Source of the DNA: Caulobacter sp.
GTDB lineage: Bacteria > Pseudomonadota > Alphaproteobacteria > Caulobacterales > Caulobacteraceae
Assembly: GCA_019636175.1 (NCBI GenBank)
Contig: JAHBYC010000009.1
Span: 1-64,000 of the forward strand
Direction: 5' to 3'
Length of the DNA stretch: 64,000 nt
The translations under genes and the position numbers were made by a program. Below the pieces are notes generated by a model. It was not told the origin of the DNA and ran no database searches. It saw only the letters and a program-made list of their open reading frames with translations. Positions 25,660 through 34,327 of the stretch are shown one piece after another. Numbering within the stretch: position 1 is the first letter of the stretch; each line of letters starts with the position of its first letter.

Positions 25660-26565
25660 ATGGCCGACATTCGCTTCGACGGCAAAGTCGCGATCGTCAC
25701 CGGCGCCGGCGGCGGTCTGGGCCGTCAGCACGCTCTCGAACTGGCCCGCCGCGGCGCCAAGGTCGTGGTCAACGACCTGGGCGGCAGCATGGACGGTTCG
25801 GGCGGCTCGTCCGACGCGGCGATGAAGGTCGTCGAGGAAATCAAGGCGCTGGGCGGCGAAGCCATCGCCAACGGCAGCTCGGTCACCGATGACGCCGGCG
25901 TCGAACTGATGGTCAAGCAGGCGATGGACGCCTGGGGCCGCATCGACATCCTGATCGCCAACGCCGGCGTACTGCGCGACAAGTCCTTCTCCAAGATGAC
26001 CATGGAGGACTTCGAGTTCGTCCTGAACGTCCACCTGATGGGCACGGTGAAGACCGCCAAGGCCGTCTGGGAAATCATGAAGACCCAGAACTTCGGGCGG
26101 ATCGTCGTCACCACCTCGTCCTCGGGCCTGTACGGCAACTTCGGCCAGGCCAACTACGGCGCCGCCAAGCTGGGCATCATCGGCTTCATGAACACCCTCA
26201 AGCTCGAGGGCCAGAAGAACAACATCCACGTCAACGCCATCAGCCCGGTCGCCGCGACCCGCATGACCGAAGGCCTGATGCCGCCCGAGGTGCTGGAAAA
26301 GCTGAAGCCGGAATACGTCACCCCCGCCGTGGTCTTCCTGGCCTCGGACGAAGCGCCCACCGGCGCCATCGTCACCGCCGGCGCGGGCGTGTTCGCCCTG
26401 TCGCGGATCATCGAGACCGAGGGCGTCTACCTCGGCGAAGGCGGTCTGTCGGTCGAGGAAGTGCGCGACAACTGGGCCCAGATCACCGACGAGGCCGGCC
26501 AGAAGGCCTATTTCGCCGGCGGCGAACAGGGCCAGAAGTTCTTCCGCAAGATGGCCGGCGGCTGA
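25660..26565 (+). CDS. Short-chain dehydrogenase (MFE-2-type hydroxyacyl-CoA dehydrogenase-like)
   Basis: A 301-residue NAD(P)-dependent SDR. It shows the cofactor motif TGAGGGLGRQHA near residue 15, the NNAG-equivalent IANAGVLRDKSF, and the catalytic Ser-Tyr-Lys in TTSSSGLYGNFGQANYGAAK. The long insertion VVNDLGGSMDGSGGSSDAAM after strand 2 and the RDKSF segment are typical of the (3R)-hydroxyacyl-CoA dehydrogenase module of peroxisomal-type multifunctional enzymes, so a role in beta-oxidation of acyl-CoA is plausible. Monocistronic; ribosome binding site AAGGGAA. Confidence 0.88.
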   Translation: MADIRFDGKVAIVTGAGGGLGRQHALELARRGAKVVVNDLGGSMDGSGGSSDAAMKVVEEIKALGGEAIANGSSVTDDAGVELMVKQAMDAWGRIDILIANAGVLRDKSFSKMTMEDFEFVLNVHLMGTVKTAKAVWEIMKTQNFGRIVVTTSSSGLYGNFGQANYGAAKLGIIGFMNTLKLEGQKNNIHVNAISPVAATRMTEGLMPPEVLEKLKPEYVTPAVVFLASDEAPTGAIVTAGAGVFALSRIIETEGVYLGEGGLSVEEVRDNWAQITDEAGQKAYFAGGEQGQKFFRKMAGG

Positions 26566-26574
26566 TCCTCAGCC

Positions 26575-27672
26575 TCAACCGATAAGTCGACGCGCCGCCG
26601 CCTGGAACGCCCGGGCGGCGGCGCTGTCGTTTTCGGACACCGTCACCGGGCGACCGGCGTCGCCCGCCTGGCGCAGGGCGATGTCGATGGGGATTTCGGC
26701 CAGGACCGGCACACCCAGGCGCGCGGCCTCCGCCGAGGCGCCGCCCTCGCCGAAGATGTGGATCGGGGCGCCGGTGGCGGGATCGGGGAAGAAGGCCATG
26801 TTCTCGATGACGCCCAGGATCGGGGTCGCGGTCTTGGCGAACATCGCGGCGGCGCGGCGGGCGTCGATCAGGGCGATCTCCTGCGGCGTGGAGACCAGCA
26901 CCACGCCGTCGACCGCCAGCTTCTGGACCAGGGTCAGGTGGATGTCGCCGGTGCCCGGCGGCAGATCGACGATCAGCACGTCCAGCGGGGCCTCCTCGGT
27001 TCCCCAGCGCACATCCTGCACCATCTGGCGAACCGCCGAGGAGGCCATGGGCCCGCGCCAGATCATCGGCGAGCCGCTGGCGACCATGAAGCCGATGCTC
27101 ATCACCTTGACCCCATGCGCCATCAGGGGCTCCAGCTTGCCATCCAGGAAAGACGGCTCCTGGTCGACGCCCATCATGGTCGGCGCCGAGGGGCCGTAGA
27201 CGTCGGCGTCCAGCAGGCCGACGCTCAAGCCCGCTCCGGCCAGGGCGCAGGCCAGGTTGACCGACACCGTGGACTTGCCCACCCCGCCCTTGCCGCTGGC
27301 CACGGCGATGACCCGGCGCACGTGAGCCGGCCGGGCCGCCTCGCTGGCCTTGGGTTCGGCCTTGGGATCCATGGTCAGGGTCGCGTTCCTGCGAACCCTG
27401 GTCGTGCCGGAGGGCGCCTCGGCGGTCAGCACGACCTGGGCGCGGCTCACCCCTTCCAGCCCGGCCAGCACGGCCTCCGCCCGTTCCCGCACCGGCGCGT
27501 AGCGCGGCGCATCGGCGGCGGGCACCTCGAGCATGAAGCCGGCCGTCCCGTCCCGAAGCACCAGACCCTGCACCAGGCCGGCGCTGGCGATGCCCTTGCC
27601 GGACCTCGGATCGGTCACCGCGTCGAGGGCGGCCAGAACGGCGTTTCGATCGATTGTCGGGGCAGATGTCAT
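26575..27672 (-). CDS. Mrp/NBP35-family P-loop ATPase (Fe-S cluster carrier type)
   Basis: A 365-residue cytoplasmic protein. The N-terminal 80 residues form the MIP18/DUF59 domain. The deviant Walker A ASGKGGVGKST covers residues 126-135, followed by LLDADVYGPS and LIVDLPPGTGD, all diagnostic of Mrp/ApbC. The CxxC that binds the bridging Fe-S cluster in ApbC/NBP35 is absent at its usual place; the segment reads ENMAFFPDPATGAPIHIFG. It could still assist Fe-S assembly through the P-loop ATPase, but cluster binding is in doubt. Divergent from hflK, 104 bp away. Confidence 0.92.
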   Translation of the reverse strand: MTSAPTIDRNAVLAALDAVTDPRSGKGIASAGLVQGLVLRDGTAGFMLEVPAADAPRYAPVRERAEAVLAGLEGVSRAQVVLTAEAPSGTTRVRRNATLTMDPKAEPKASEAARPAHVRRVIAVASGKGGVGKSTVSVNLACALAGAGLSVGLLDADVYGPSAPTMMGVDQEPSFLDGKLEPLMAHGVKVMSIGFMVASGSPMIWRGPMASSAVRQMVQDVRWGTEEAPLDVLIVDLPPGTGDIHLTLVQKLAVDGVVLVSTPQEIALIDARRAAAMFAKTATPILGVIENMAFFPDPATGAPIHIFGEGGASAEAARLGVPVLAEIPIDIALRQAGDAGRPVTVSENDSAAARAFQAAARRLIG

Positions 27673-27776
27673 ATCGGTTCAGCTTGCGTTGAGGCCTTGC
27701 GGGTCTCATATCCGGCTCATAGCGCCGGTTTGCAACCAGGCGGCCCGCCCATAGCTGACGGAAAACCACATACTCC

Positions 27777-28922
27777 ATGCCCTGGAATGACAATGCCAAC
27801 CCCGGACCCTGGGGCTCGCCTCCGCCTGAAGGCGACAAGCCCAAGGGGTCCGCTGATGAACCCCGGCGCCCGCAGCGCCCCCAGGGCGAGGGCCCCCGCC
27901 GTCCGCCCCCCGAAGGCGTTGATCTGAACGAGCTGATCGATCGCTACATGCTGCAGCTCCGCGGCCTGCTGGGCGGTGGAAACGGCGGCGGCGGTCCCGA
28001 TCCTTCGAACCTGCTGCGCTACCTGCCCATCGCCGCCGGCCTGGCGGTGTTTCTGGTCATGCTGTCCGGTGTGGTCATCGTGGGCCAGCGCGAACGGGCG
28101 GTAATCACCACCTTCGGCGCCTGGACCCGCACTTACGGGCCCGGCATCGGCTATCGCGTGCCGCTGATCGAGGGGGTGACCAAGGTCAATATCTCCTCGC
28201 TGCGCAAGACCGAGGTCGGCGGATCGACCAGCGCCCCCTCGCTGCAGGAAAGCCTGATGCTGACCGGCGACCAGAATGTCGTCGACCTGCGCTTCACCGT
28301 GAACTGGCGGGTCTCCGATCCCGGCAAGTTCCTGTTCAACATCAGCAGCCAGGAAGCCACCGTGAAGGCGGTCGCCGAGAGCGCCATGCGCGAGGTGGTC
28401 GGCCGCAGCGATCTGGACCCCATCCTGTCGACCGGCAAGGCGCAGGTGCAGGACCAGACGGTCGAGCTGATGCAGCGGGTGCTGGACAGCTACAACGCCG
28501 GCATCATCATCGACTCCATCCAGATCGAGGACGCCCAGCCGCCCAAGGAGGTCGTCGCGGCCTTCCAGGACGTGGCCACGGCCGGACAGAACAAGGAAGC
28601 CAAGATCAACAAGGCCCGCGGTGAAGCCGCCGGGATCCAGCAGAATGCGCTGGGCTACAAGGCCCAGGTGGTCAACGAGGCGCGAGGCGAGGCCCAGCGC
28701 TTCAACCAGGTCTATGAGCAATACAAGCTGGCCCCGGCGGTCACCCGCCAGCGTCTCTACATCGAGACCATGGAAAAGGTGCTGAGCAAGTCCAACAAGG
28801 TGATCATCGACGGCAAGGGCGTCACCGCCCCGATCGTCCTGTCGCCGGACGCCTTCCGCCGCAAGGACGGAACCTCCTCGCTCAGCGCAACGCCCCAGCC
28901 GTCTCAGGGAGCGGCCCAATGA
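27777..28922 (+). CDS. hflK: FtsH protease modulator HflK
   Basis: An inner-membrane SPFH/prohibitin-like protein that forms a large periplasmic cage with HflC around the FtsH protease. The 381 residues comprise a Gly/Pro-rich cytoplasmic start (WGSPPPEGDKPKGS), one membrane helix (LPIAAGLAVFLVMLSGVVIV, near residue 90), the band-7 domain (GQRERAVITTFGAW, GPGIGYRVPLIEGV, NVVDLRFTVNWRV) and a coiled region NKEAKINKARGEAAG. The stop overlaps the hflC start by four bases (ATGA), an operon with translational coupling. Confidence 0.95.
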   Translation: MPWNDNANPGPWGSPPPEGDKPKGSADEPRRPQRPQGEGPRRPPPEGVDLNELIDRYMLQLRGLLGGGNGGGGPDPSNLLRYLPIAAGLAVFLVMLSGVVIVGQRERAVITTFGAWTRTYGPGIGYRVPLIEGVTKVNISSLRKTEVGGSTSAPSLQESLMLTGDQNVVDLRFTVNWRVSDPGKFLFNISSQEATVKAVAESAMREVVGRSDLDPILSTGKAQVQDQTVELMQRVLDSYNAGIIIDSIQIEDAQPPKEVVAAFQDVATAGQNKEAKINKARGEAAGIQQNALGYKAQVVNEARGEAQRFNQVYEQYKLAPAVTRQRLYIETMEKVLSKSNKVIIDGKGVTAPIVLSPDAFRRKDGTSSLSATPQPSQGAAQ

Positions 28923-29785
28923 CCCAGAACCGACTGATGTTCCTCGCCATCATCACCGGACTGGTGGTGATCGTCGCCAGCCAGACCTTCTATGTTGTCG
29001 ACCAGACCCAGCAGGCGCTGGTGATCCGCTTCGGCGAGGTTGTTCGCACCGTCAACAAGACCGGCAGCGGCGACATGGGTCCGGGCCTGAAGGTCAAGAT
29101 CCCCTTCGTCGAGAGTCGGGTGATGTTCGACAAGCGCAACCAGTCGCTCGAGACGACCGAACGCGAAATCATCGCCGGCAACCAGGAGCGCCTGGTCGTC
29201 GACGCCTTCGTCCGCTACCGGATCAGCGACCCCTACCGGTTCTACAACGCCCTGGGCGACCAGAGCACGGCCAGCGACCGGCTGCTGCTCAGGCTCAATG
29301 CGTCGCTGCGCGAGGCCCTCGGCCGCGCCAGCTCCGACGACATCATCTCCTCCAAGCGCGCCGCCCTGATGAACACCATCCGGGACAACCTGAGCCGCCA
29401 GGCCAAGGCCTCGCGCCTGGGCATCGAGGTGGTTGATGTTCGCATCCGCCGCGCCGACCTGCCGGAAGCCAACCAGGCCGCCGTCTACACCCGCATGCAG
29501 ACCGCCCGTCAGCAGGAGGCCACCCGCATCCGCGCCGAGGGCGACCAGAAGGCGTTGGAGATCGTGGCGACCGCCACCGGGGAAGCGGAAAACATCCGCG
29601 GTGAAGGCGACGCCGAACGCGCCCAGCTGTTCGCGCAGAGCTACGGTCGCGACCCCGGCTTCGCCGCCTTCTATCGTTCGCTGAAGGCCTATGAGGCCTC
29701 GATGGGTCAGGGCGACGCCACCATGGTGCTCTCGCCCGACAGCGACTTCTTCAAATACTTCAGCCGGGGCGCCTCGGCGCAATAG
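28919..29785 (+). CDS. hflC: FtsH protease modulator HflC
   Basis: A 288-residue partner of HflK. It has an N-terminal membrane anchor (MFLAIITGLVVIVASQTFYV), the SPFH domain (VDQTQQALVIRFGEVVRTVN, GPGLKVKIPFVESRV, LVVDAFVRYRISDPYRFY) and a helical coiled tail (ARQQEATRIRAEGDQKALEI) ending in SPDSDFFKYF, the usual HflC C-terminus. Overlaps hflK by four bases. A hairpin with a short T-tract follows at 29814-29854. Confidence 0.96.
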   Translation: MTQNRLMFLAIITGLVVIVASQTFYVVDQTQQALVIRFGEVVRTVNKTGSGDMGPGLKVKIPFVESRVMFDKRNQSLETTEREIIAGNQERLVVDAFVRYRISDPYRFYNALGDQSTASDRLLLRLNASLREALGRASSDDIISSKRAALMNTIRDNLSRQAKASRLGIEVVDVRIRRADLPEANQAAVYTRMQTARQQEATRIRAEGDQKALEIVATATGEAENIRGEGDAERAQLFAQSYGRDPGFAAFYRSLKAYEASMGQGDATMVLSPDSDFFKYFSRGASAQ

Positions 29786-29813
29786 CCGGCGCCGCATGAT
29801 GCATCGACAGGCC

Positions 29814-29854
29814 AGGGGCCGCCTTCGCAATCGCGGGGGCGGCCCTCAGCTTTT
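29814..29854 (+). terminator. Probable terminator after hflC
   Basis: AGGGGCCGCC pairs with GGCGGCCCT (one bulged G) around a 14-nt loop, followed by CAGCTTTT. It overlaps the end of the convergent serB by a few bases. Confidence 0.55.
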
Positions 29855-30718
29855 GAACTGCCCGGCCGAATAGCCCTGGAAGTACAGCAGCGCCGTCAGG
29901 TCGCTGTGGTCGATCCGAGCTTGCGCCCGGGCCGAGACCACCGGCTTGGCCCGATAGGCGACGCCAAGCCCGGCGGCCTCGATCATGGCCAGGTCATTGG
30001 CCCCGTCGCCGACCGCCAGGGTCAGGGATGGATCGATGCCGAGGGCCTTCGTCTCCTCCCGCAGGGCCGACAGCTTGGCCTCGCGGCCGAGAATGGGATC
30101 GGCCACCTCGCCGGTCAGAGCCCCGCCGTCATCGATCAGACGGTTGGCCCGGTCCTCGTCAAAACCGGCGGCCTCGGCGACGCGGGAGGTGAAAAAGGTG
30201 AAACCGCCCGAGACCAGCAGGCACCGCGCCCCATCGCCTGTCATGGTCCGCACCAGGGTCCGGGCCCCGGGATTGAGCCGCACCCGCTCGTCATAGCAGG
30301 TCTGCAAGGCGTCCAGCGGCAGACCCTTCAGCATGGCGACCCGCTCGCGCAGGGCGCCCTCGAACTCCAGTTCGCCGCGCATGGCCCGTTCTGTGATGGC
30401 CGAGACCTCCGCCTTGACCCCGGCGAAATCGGCCAGCTCATCAAGGCACTCACAGCCGATGATCGTGGAGTCCATGTCGGCGACCAGCAGCCGCTTTTTC
30501 CGTCCGGCGGTGGGCTGAACACAGGCGTCGACCGGGCGGTCCTTCAGGGCGGCGTCGACCGCGGTGCGCAGGGCGCCCAGGTCGCCGCTGGTGGAAAGAT
30601 CGACGGCGTTCTCGGCCAGCATGGCGACGCCAGTGACCGGCGCCAGAGCCATGATCGGCTCGATCATGTCGGCGACGGCTTGCGGATCAGGGCTGACAAG
30701 GGTGATGGATAGGGTCAT
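29846..30718 (-). CDS. serB: Phosphoserine phosphatase
   Basis: Last step of serine synthesis: dephosphorylates O-phosphoserine. A HAD-superfamily enzyme of 290 residues. A small N-terminal regulatory region (1-70, ACT-like) precedes the catalytic domain with motif [13 protein letters not shown] (nucleophile Asp near residue 79), motif [11 protein letters not shown], and motif [19 protein letters not shown]. The start ATG at 30718 lies two bases into the ATG of the divergent miaA, so the two genes share the sequence CATG at their starts. Convergent with hflC. Confidence 0.94.
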   Translation of the reverse strand: MTLSITLVSPDPQAVADMIEPIMALAPVTGVAMLAENAVDLSTSGDLGALRTAVDAALKDRPVDACVQPTAGRKKRLLVADMDSTIIGCECLDELADFAGVKAEVSAITERAMRGELEFEGALRERVAMLKGLPLDALQTCYDERVRLNPGARTLVRTMTGDGARCLLVSGGFTFFTSRVAEAAGFDEDRANRLIDDGGALTGEVADPILGREAKLSALREETKALGIDPSLTLAVGDGANDLAMIEAAGLGVAYRAKPVVSARAQARIDHSDLTALLYFQGYSAGQFKS

Positions 30719-31628
30719 GGAGCCTCGCATCTGGCTGATCGCCGGTCCCACCGCAAGCGGCAAGTCCGCCCTGGCCCTGCGCCTGGCCCGCCAGATCGGT
30801 GGGGAAATCATCAATGCCGACGCCCTGCAACTCTACGCCGACCTGCGCCTGCTCAGCGCCCGGCCCTCGCCGGAGGAAGAAGCCCAGGCGCCGCATCACC
30901 TGTTCGGCATCGCCGATGGCGCGGACGGATGGAGCGTCGGCCGCTGGCTGCGGGCGGCCATGGACCTGATCGGCGAGATCGGCGAACGCGGCCGGCCGGC
31001 TATCCTGGTCGGCGGCACCGGCCTCTACTTCAAGGCCCTGACGGAGGGCCTGGCCGATGTGCCCACCGCCTCGCGGGCGGTGCGCGCGGAGGTCGAGGCC
31101 CGCTATGACGCCGAGGGCGAGGCGGCGGCCCGCGCCCGCCTGGCGACGGTCGATCCGGCGGCCGCCGCCCGCATCGCGCCGGGAGACCGGCTGCGCCTGA
31201 CCCGGGCGCTGGAGGTCTGGGAGATCAGCGGCCGGTCGATCACTGACTGGCAGGCTGATACCACCCCGGCCATCGCGCCCGATCTGTGGCGCGGCCTGGC
31301 TCTCGAGCCGCCGCGTCAGGCGCTCTACGACCGTTGCGACAGCCGGCTGGCGGCGATGGTCGAGGCCGGGGCCCTGGAGGAAGTCGCCGCCCTCGTCGCC
31401 CGCGGGCTTGATCCCCTGCTGCCGGTGATGAAGGCAGTCGGGGTGCGGGAGTTTGCGGCTCATCTGGCCGGCGAGATCCCCCTTGATCGCGCCCTCGACG
31501 ATGCGCGGCGCGAGACCCGCCGCTACGCCAAGCGCCAGCTGACCTGGCTGCGCAACCAGATGCGGGACTGGCCCCGGGCCGAGACCCTCGATCCCGACGC
31601 GCAGTGGCGAGCCCTCGGCGTCACTTGA
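30717..31628 (+). CDS. miaA: tRNA dimethylallyltransferase
   Basis: Transfers a dimethylallyl group to A37 of tRNAs that read codons starting with U. The 303-residue protein has the P-loop [17 protein letters not shown] at the N-terminus, [19 protein letters not shown] (target recognition), [19 protein letters not shown], and the C-terminal [14 protein letters not shown] motif. The start at 30717 ([10 protein letters not shown]) overlaps the divergent serB start; in-frame ATG codons at 30705 and upstream would put the start inside serB and cannot be excluded. The last 8 bp overlap the convergent GGDEF-EAL gene. Confidence 0.95.
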   Translation: MEPRIWLIAGPTASGKSALALRLARQIGGEIINADALQLYADLRLLSARPSPEEEAQAPHHLFGIADGADGWSVGRWLRAAMDLIGEIGERGRPAILVGGTGLYFKALTEGLADVPTASRAVRAEVEARYDAEGEAAARARLATVDPAAAARIAPGDRLRLTRALEVWEISGRSITDWQADTTPAIAPDLWRGLALEPPRQALYDRCDSRLAAMVEAGALEEVAALVARGLDPLLPVMKAVGVREFAAHLAGEIPLDRALDDARRETRRYAKRQLTWLRNQMRDWPRAETLDPDAQWRALGVT

Positions 31629-33846
31629 CCAAGGCCGTCCCGGAGACGGCGGCGTCCAGCGGCCTTGCCTGGACCGTCACCAGCATCCGGCTGATGTCGG
31701 CGGGATCCACCGGCTTCGAGTACAGATATCCCTGGATGTCGGTACATCCAGCCCGCTTCAGCCCTTCAAGCTGCGACTCCGTTTCGACCCCCTCGGCGAT
31801 AACCCGCAGGTTCAGGGCCTGGGCCAGACGGACAATTGCCCCGACCACCGCCTCGGCCTCCTTCTCGACCCCCAGATTGTTCACGAAGGACCTGTCGATC
31901 TTGATCTTGTCGACCGGATAGCGCCGCAGATAGGACAGGCTGGAGTAGCCGGTGCCGAAGTCATCAAGCGCCAGCGAGAACCCCATGGCGCGAAGCCGCC
32001 GAAAGGTTTCCTGGGTCTGCTCGTCGTCCGCGAGAAGGATGCCCTCTGTGATCTCAAGCTCGATCTGGTGCGGATCCGCCCCGGTTTCCTTGAGCAGATC
32101 GGCCAGAAGGTCCGGGAAATCCACGGCCCTGATCTGCACCGCCGATACATTGACCGCCACGCGAAGCTGCGGCCAGCGCCGGCTGTCGAGGAAGGCCTTG
32201 CGAAAGGTGTAGACGCCCAGCTGGGAGATCAGTCCGCCTTCCTCGGCGATGGGCACGAAGTAGGACGGCGCTATGGGTCCGCTTTCGGGGTGATTCCAGC
32301 GCACCAGCGCCTCAACGCCGGTCATCCGGCCGTGACCGTTCATCTGCGGCTGATAGACCATGGTCAGGCCATCTGAGTTGAGCGCCTCGCGCAGGTCGGC
32401 TTCAAGCTGCCGCCGGGCCTTCATCGCGGTATCCATATCGGGTTCGAAGAAGCAGAAGCGGCCGCGTCCGCCCTCCTTTGCTCGATACATCGCCAGATCG
32501 GCCTGGCGCAGCGCCTCGGCGCCGTCGATGCCGGGGTCCTCGACCAGGCTTATGCCGATGGAGGCGCCCACAAAGACCCGGCCAAAGGGAAGGTCCACAG
32601 GCTCCGCCATCCGATCGACGATCCGGCGAGCCAGATGGGCGAGCCTGCCGGCGGAGGCGTCCCGACTCAGAATGACGAACTCGTCTCCCCCGACGCGCAC
32701 AACACTGTCGCCGGCCGGACAGAGGCTGTTCAGGCGCGCGGCGACGGCCAGGATCAACTGGTCGCCGGCCCCGTGTCCGTAGGTGTCATTGACCAGCTTG
32801 AAGCGGTCGAGGTCGATCGCCATGACACCAACCCGCGCGCCCTGACGACGCGCCTGGTCCAGCGCCTCCGCCACTCGCTCATTGAACATCGCCCGATTGG
32901 GCAGGCCGGTAAGGAGATCGTGGAAGGCCATATGCCGGGCGCGGGCTTCGCTGGCGACCAGGGCGCGAGTGGCGCGTCGGCCCCTCAGAAGCAGGCTCAC
33001 CGTCAGGGCCAGCAGCAGGATCAGGCCGGAGATGACCGGTGGGAGAACCCGGGACAGCAGGCTCAGCCCCGGGCGATGGCCGGTCCAGTCGACGCGACCA
33101 ATCGGCGCGCCGCCGTTCGTCAGCATGAACGAGGTCTGACCCTTGTCGTCCGGCATGTTGTCCACCGCGTGAACGTGCAGGTCCTTGAGGAGAAAGCGGT
33201 CAGCCATCAGCCGCGCGAAGTCGCGGTTCAACGCCTCGCCCGCGATCAGCACCGGCGCCCGCCCCCTCGCGCGGACCCTGCCGAAGTCGTTCTGAACCAG
33301 CGACGCCGTGATGATGTAGGGGACCCCGTCAATGCTCCCGAAGGTGCTCGCCTGGATCGGCTTGCTGAGCACCGTGCGATAGGGGGCGGAGCCGGCAATC
33401 GGCGATCGTCTGGCTTCCGCCTCACGGATCTGGCGGACCAGGGGTTCAGTCGCGGCTCGCGCCTGTTCAAATTGCGCAAGGGCGACATCCTTGCCGCCGT
33501 TCATCGCATAGACGGGCCTGTTGTCGGCATCGAGCACATAGGCCCGCTCGAAGTGGCCAAGGTTGCTGAAGTATTGTCCGACGTTGGCGCGCGCCCAGTC
33601 GGGATTGAAGGCGATGCCGAGATTGAGCAGGGCGTCGTCCCAGTCGGCCTGCCTGGCGATCCATGCTTCCTTTTCGCGCATCACGCCGGCCAGGCCATGA
33701 AGGACCTGCGTGCGTTCGTGCGCCTCCGCGTCCAGGTCCGCGTGACGGGCGATGCTGAACAGGATGCCGACCACCGCGGCCAGTGTGACCACGCCGGCGG
33801 CCGCCGCTGTGGCGACAACTCCAATTCCAAAGTTCTTGTTGCCCAT
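31621..33846 (-). CDS. CHASE4-GGDEF-EAL cyclic di-GMP signalling protein
   Basis: A 741-residue inner-membrane protein that may both make and degrade cyclic di-GMP. It has a first membrane helix ([20 protein letters not shown]), a periplasmic CHASE4-type sensor (about residues 35-255, with [16 protein letters not shown]), a second helix ([17 protein letters not shown]), then GGDEF ([10 protein letters not shown]; active-site [11 protein letters not shown] intact) and EAL ([32 protein letters not shown], all key acidic residues present). Both activities are therefore predicted. The 5' region is unusually AT-rich (33,880-34,020). Tail-to-tail overlap with miaA. Confidence 0.93.
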   Translation of the reverse strand: MGNKNFGIGVVATAAAAGVVTLAAVVGILFSIARHADLDAEAHERTQVLHGLAGVMREKEAWIARQADWDDALLNLGIAFNPDWARANVGQYFSNLGHFERAYVLDADNRPVYAMNGGKDVALAQFEQARAATEPLVRQIREAEARRSPIAGSAPYRTVLSKPIQASTFGSIDGVPYIITASLVQNDFGRVRARGRAPVLIAGEALNRDFARLMADRFLLKDLHVHAVDNMPDDKGQTSFMLTNGGAPIGRVDWTGHRPGLSLLSRVLPPVISGLILLLALTVSLLLRGRRATRALVASEARARHMAFHDLLTGLPNRAMFNERVAEALDQARRQGARVGVMAIDLDRFKLVNDTYGHGAGDQLILAVAARLNSLCPAGDSVVRVGGDEFVILSRDASAGRLAHLARRIVDRMAEPVDLPFGRVFVGASIGISLVEDPGIDGAEALRQADLAMYRAKEGGRGRFCFFEPDMDTAMKARRQLEADLREALNSDGLTMVYQPQMNGHGRMTGVEALVRWNHPESGPIAPSYFVPIAEEGGLISQLGVYTFRKAFLDSRRWPQLRVAVNVSAVQIRAVDFPDLLADLLKETGADPHQIELEITEGILLADDEQTQETFRRLRAMGFSLALDDFGTGYSSLSYLRRYPVDKIKIDRSFVNNLGVEKEAEAVVGAIVRLAQALNLRVIAEGVETESQLEGLKRAGCTDIQGYLYSKPVDPADISRMLVTVQARPLDAAVSGTALVK

Positions 33847-34198
33847 GGCGCTCCGCCTTCAAAGCGGGGCAACATTCGAAAATCGAAGTTACTATTCTAT
33901 AATGCCGTAACGGTCAGATTGTGCGTTATATTCGAATTTATACTCAATATAAGCACCAATAATCGCGAGTTAACTTTAACGCAACGTGAATACCGATCAA
34001 TTATAACCAGTTTGAGGTGTTGATGACGCTTGCGGCCTGAACCAACCGCTCCGGCGGCGCACGATGGCGACACATTCACCTTTCCAGAATGCGAACGGGC
34101 GCGCCCGGGTCAAATTGGAAGGAAATTGCGCCTCGACCCATCTTGACCCTTGCCGGGCGGCATGGCACGAAGGATTTCTCTATTTCGGAGCAAGCTTC
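33847..34198. other. AT-rich intergenic region between the GGDEF-EAL gene and the ilv leader
   Basis: From about 33,880 to 34,020 the sequence is markedly AT-rich, with many TATA/TTAA runs. It should hold the promoter of the minus-strand GGDEF-EAL gene; the part from 34,050 on should hold the ilvB promoter. I cannot fix -35/-10 boxes with confidence. No gene or RNA is recognised. Confidence 0.5.
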
Positions 34199-34246
34199 GT
34201 GCGCACCACGACCATCGTACTTACCAAGCGGCCGACTGTGGCGTGA
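34199..34246 (+). CDS. ilv leader peptide (attenuator)
   Basis: A 15-codon frame starting at GTG reads MRTTTIVLTKRPTVA and stops at TGA. Five of the codons are Thr and the Ile-Val-Leu triplet stands in the middle, exactly the amino acids monitored by ilv attenuators. A GGAG ribosome binding site lies at 34187-34190, eight bases before the GTG. The stop codon is inside the left arm of the pause hairpin (34228-34268), and the terminator follows 30 bp later. Confidence 0.85.
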   Translation: MRTTTIVLTKRPTVA

Positions 34247-34268
34247 CCTGATCACGCCACACGGCCGC
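34228..34268 (+). promoter_or_regulatory. Attenuator pause hairpin of ilvB-ilvH
   Basis: GTGGCGTGA and TCACGCCAC form a perfect 9-bp stem around CCTGA. The stem extends outward by one pair and, past a 2-nt bulge, by seven more (GCGGCCG with CGGCCGC). It covers the last codons of the leader peptide. This corresponds to the 1:2 stem of amino acid attenuators; the alternative 2:3 pairing is not obvious by eye. Confidence 0.7.
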
Positions 34269-34276
34269 GCGCGCCA

Positions 34277-34298
34277 GGGCCCCTAGCGGGCCCTTTTT
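34277..34298 (+). terminator. Attenuator terminator of ilvB-ilvH
   Basis: GGGCCC / GGGCCC stem with a CCTAGC-type loop and five T. It ends 30 bp before the ilvB ATG, so it can only act as a conditional (leader) terminator. Confidence 0.8.
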
Positions 34299-34327
34299 GT
34301 TGTCCGAAAGACCTGAAGAAGACGCCG

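Noticed and set aside
34161..34249. Alternative leader frame starting at ATG 34162 (MARRISLFRS)
   Set aside because: It is longer, lacks a well-placed ribosome binding site and has no run of Ile/Val/Leu/Thr, whereas the GTG frame at 34199 has both.
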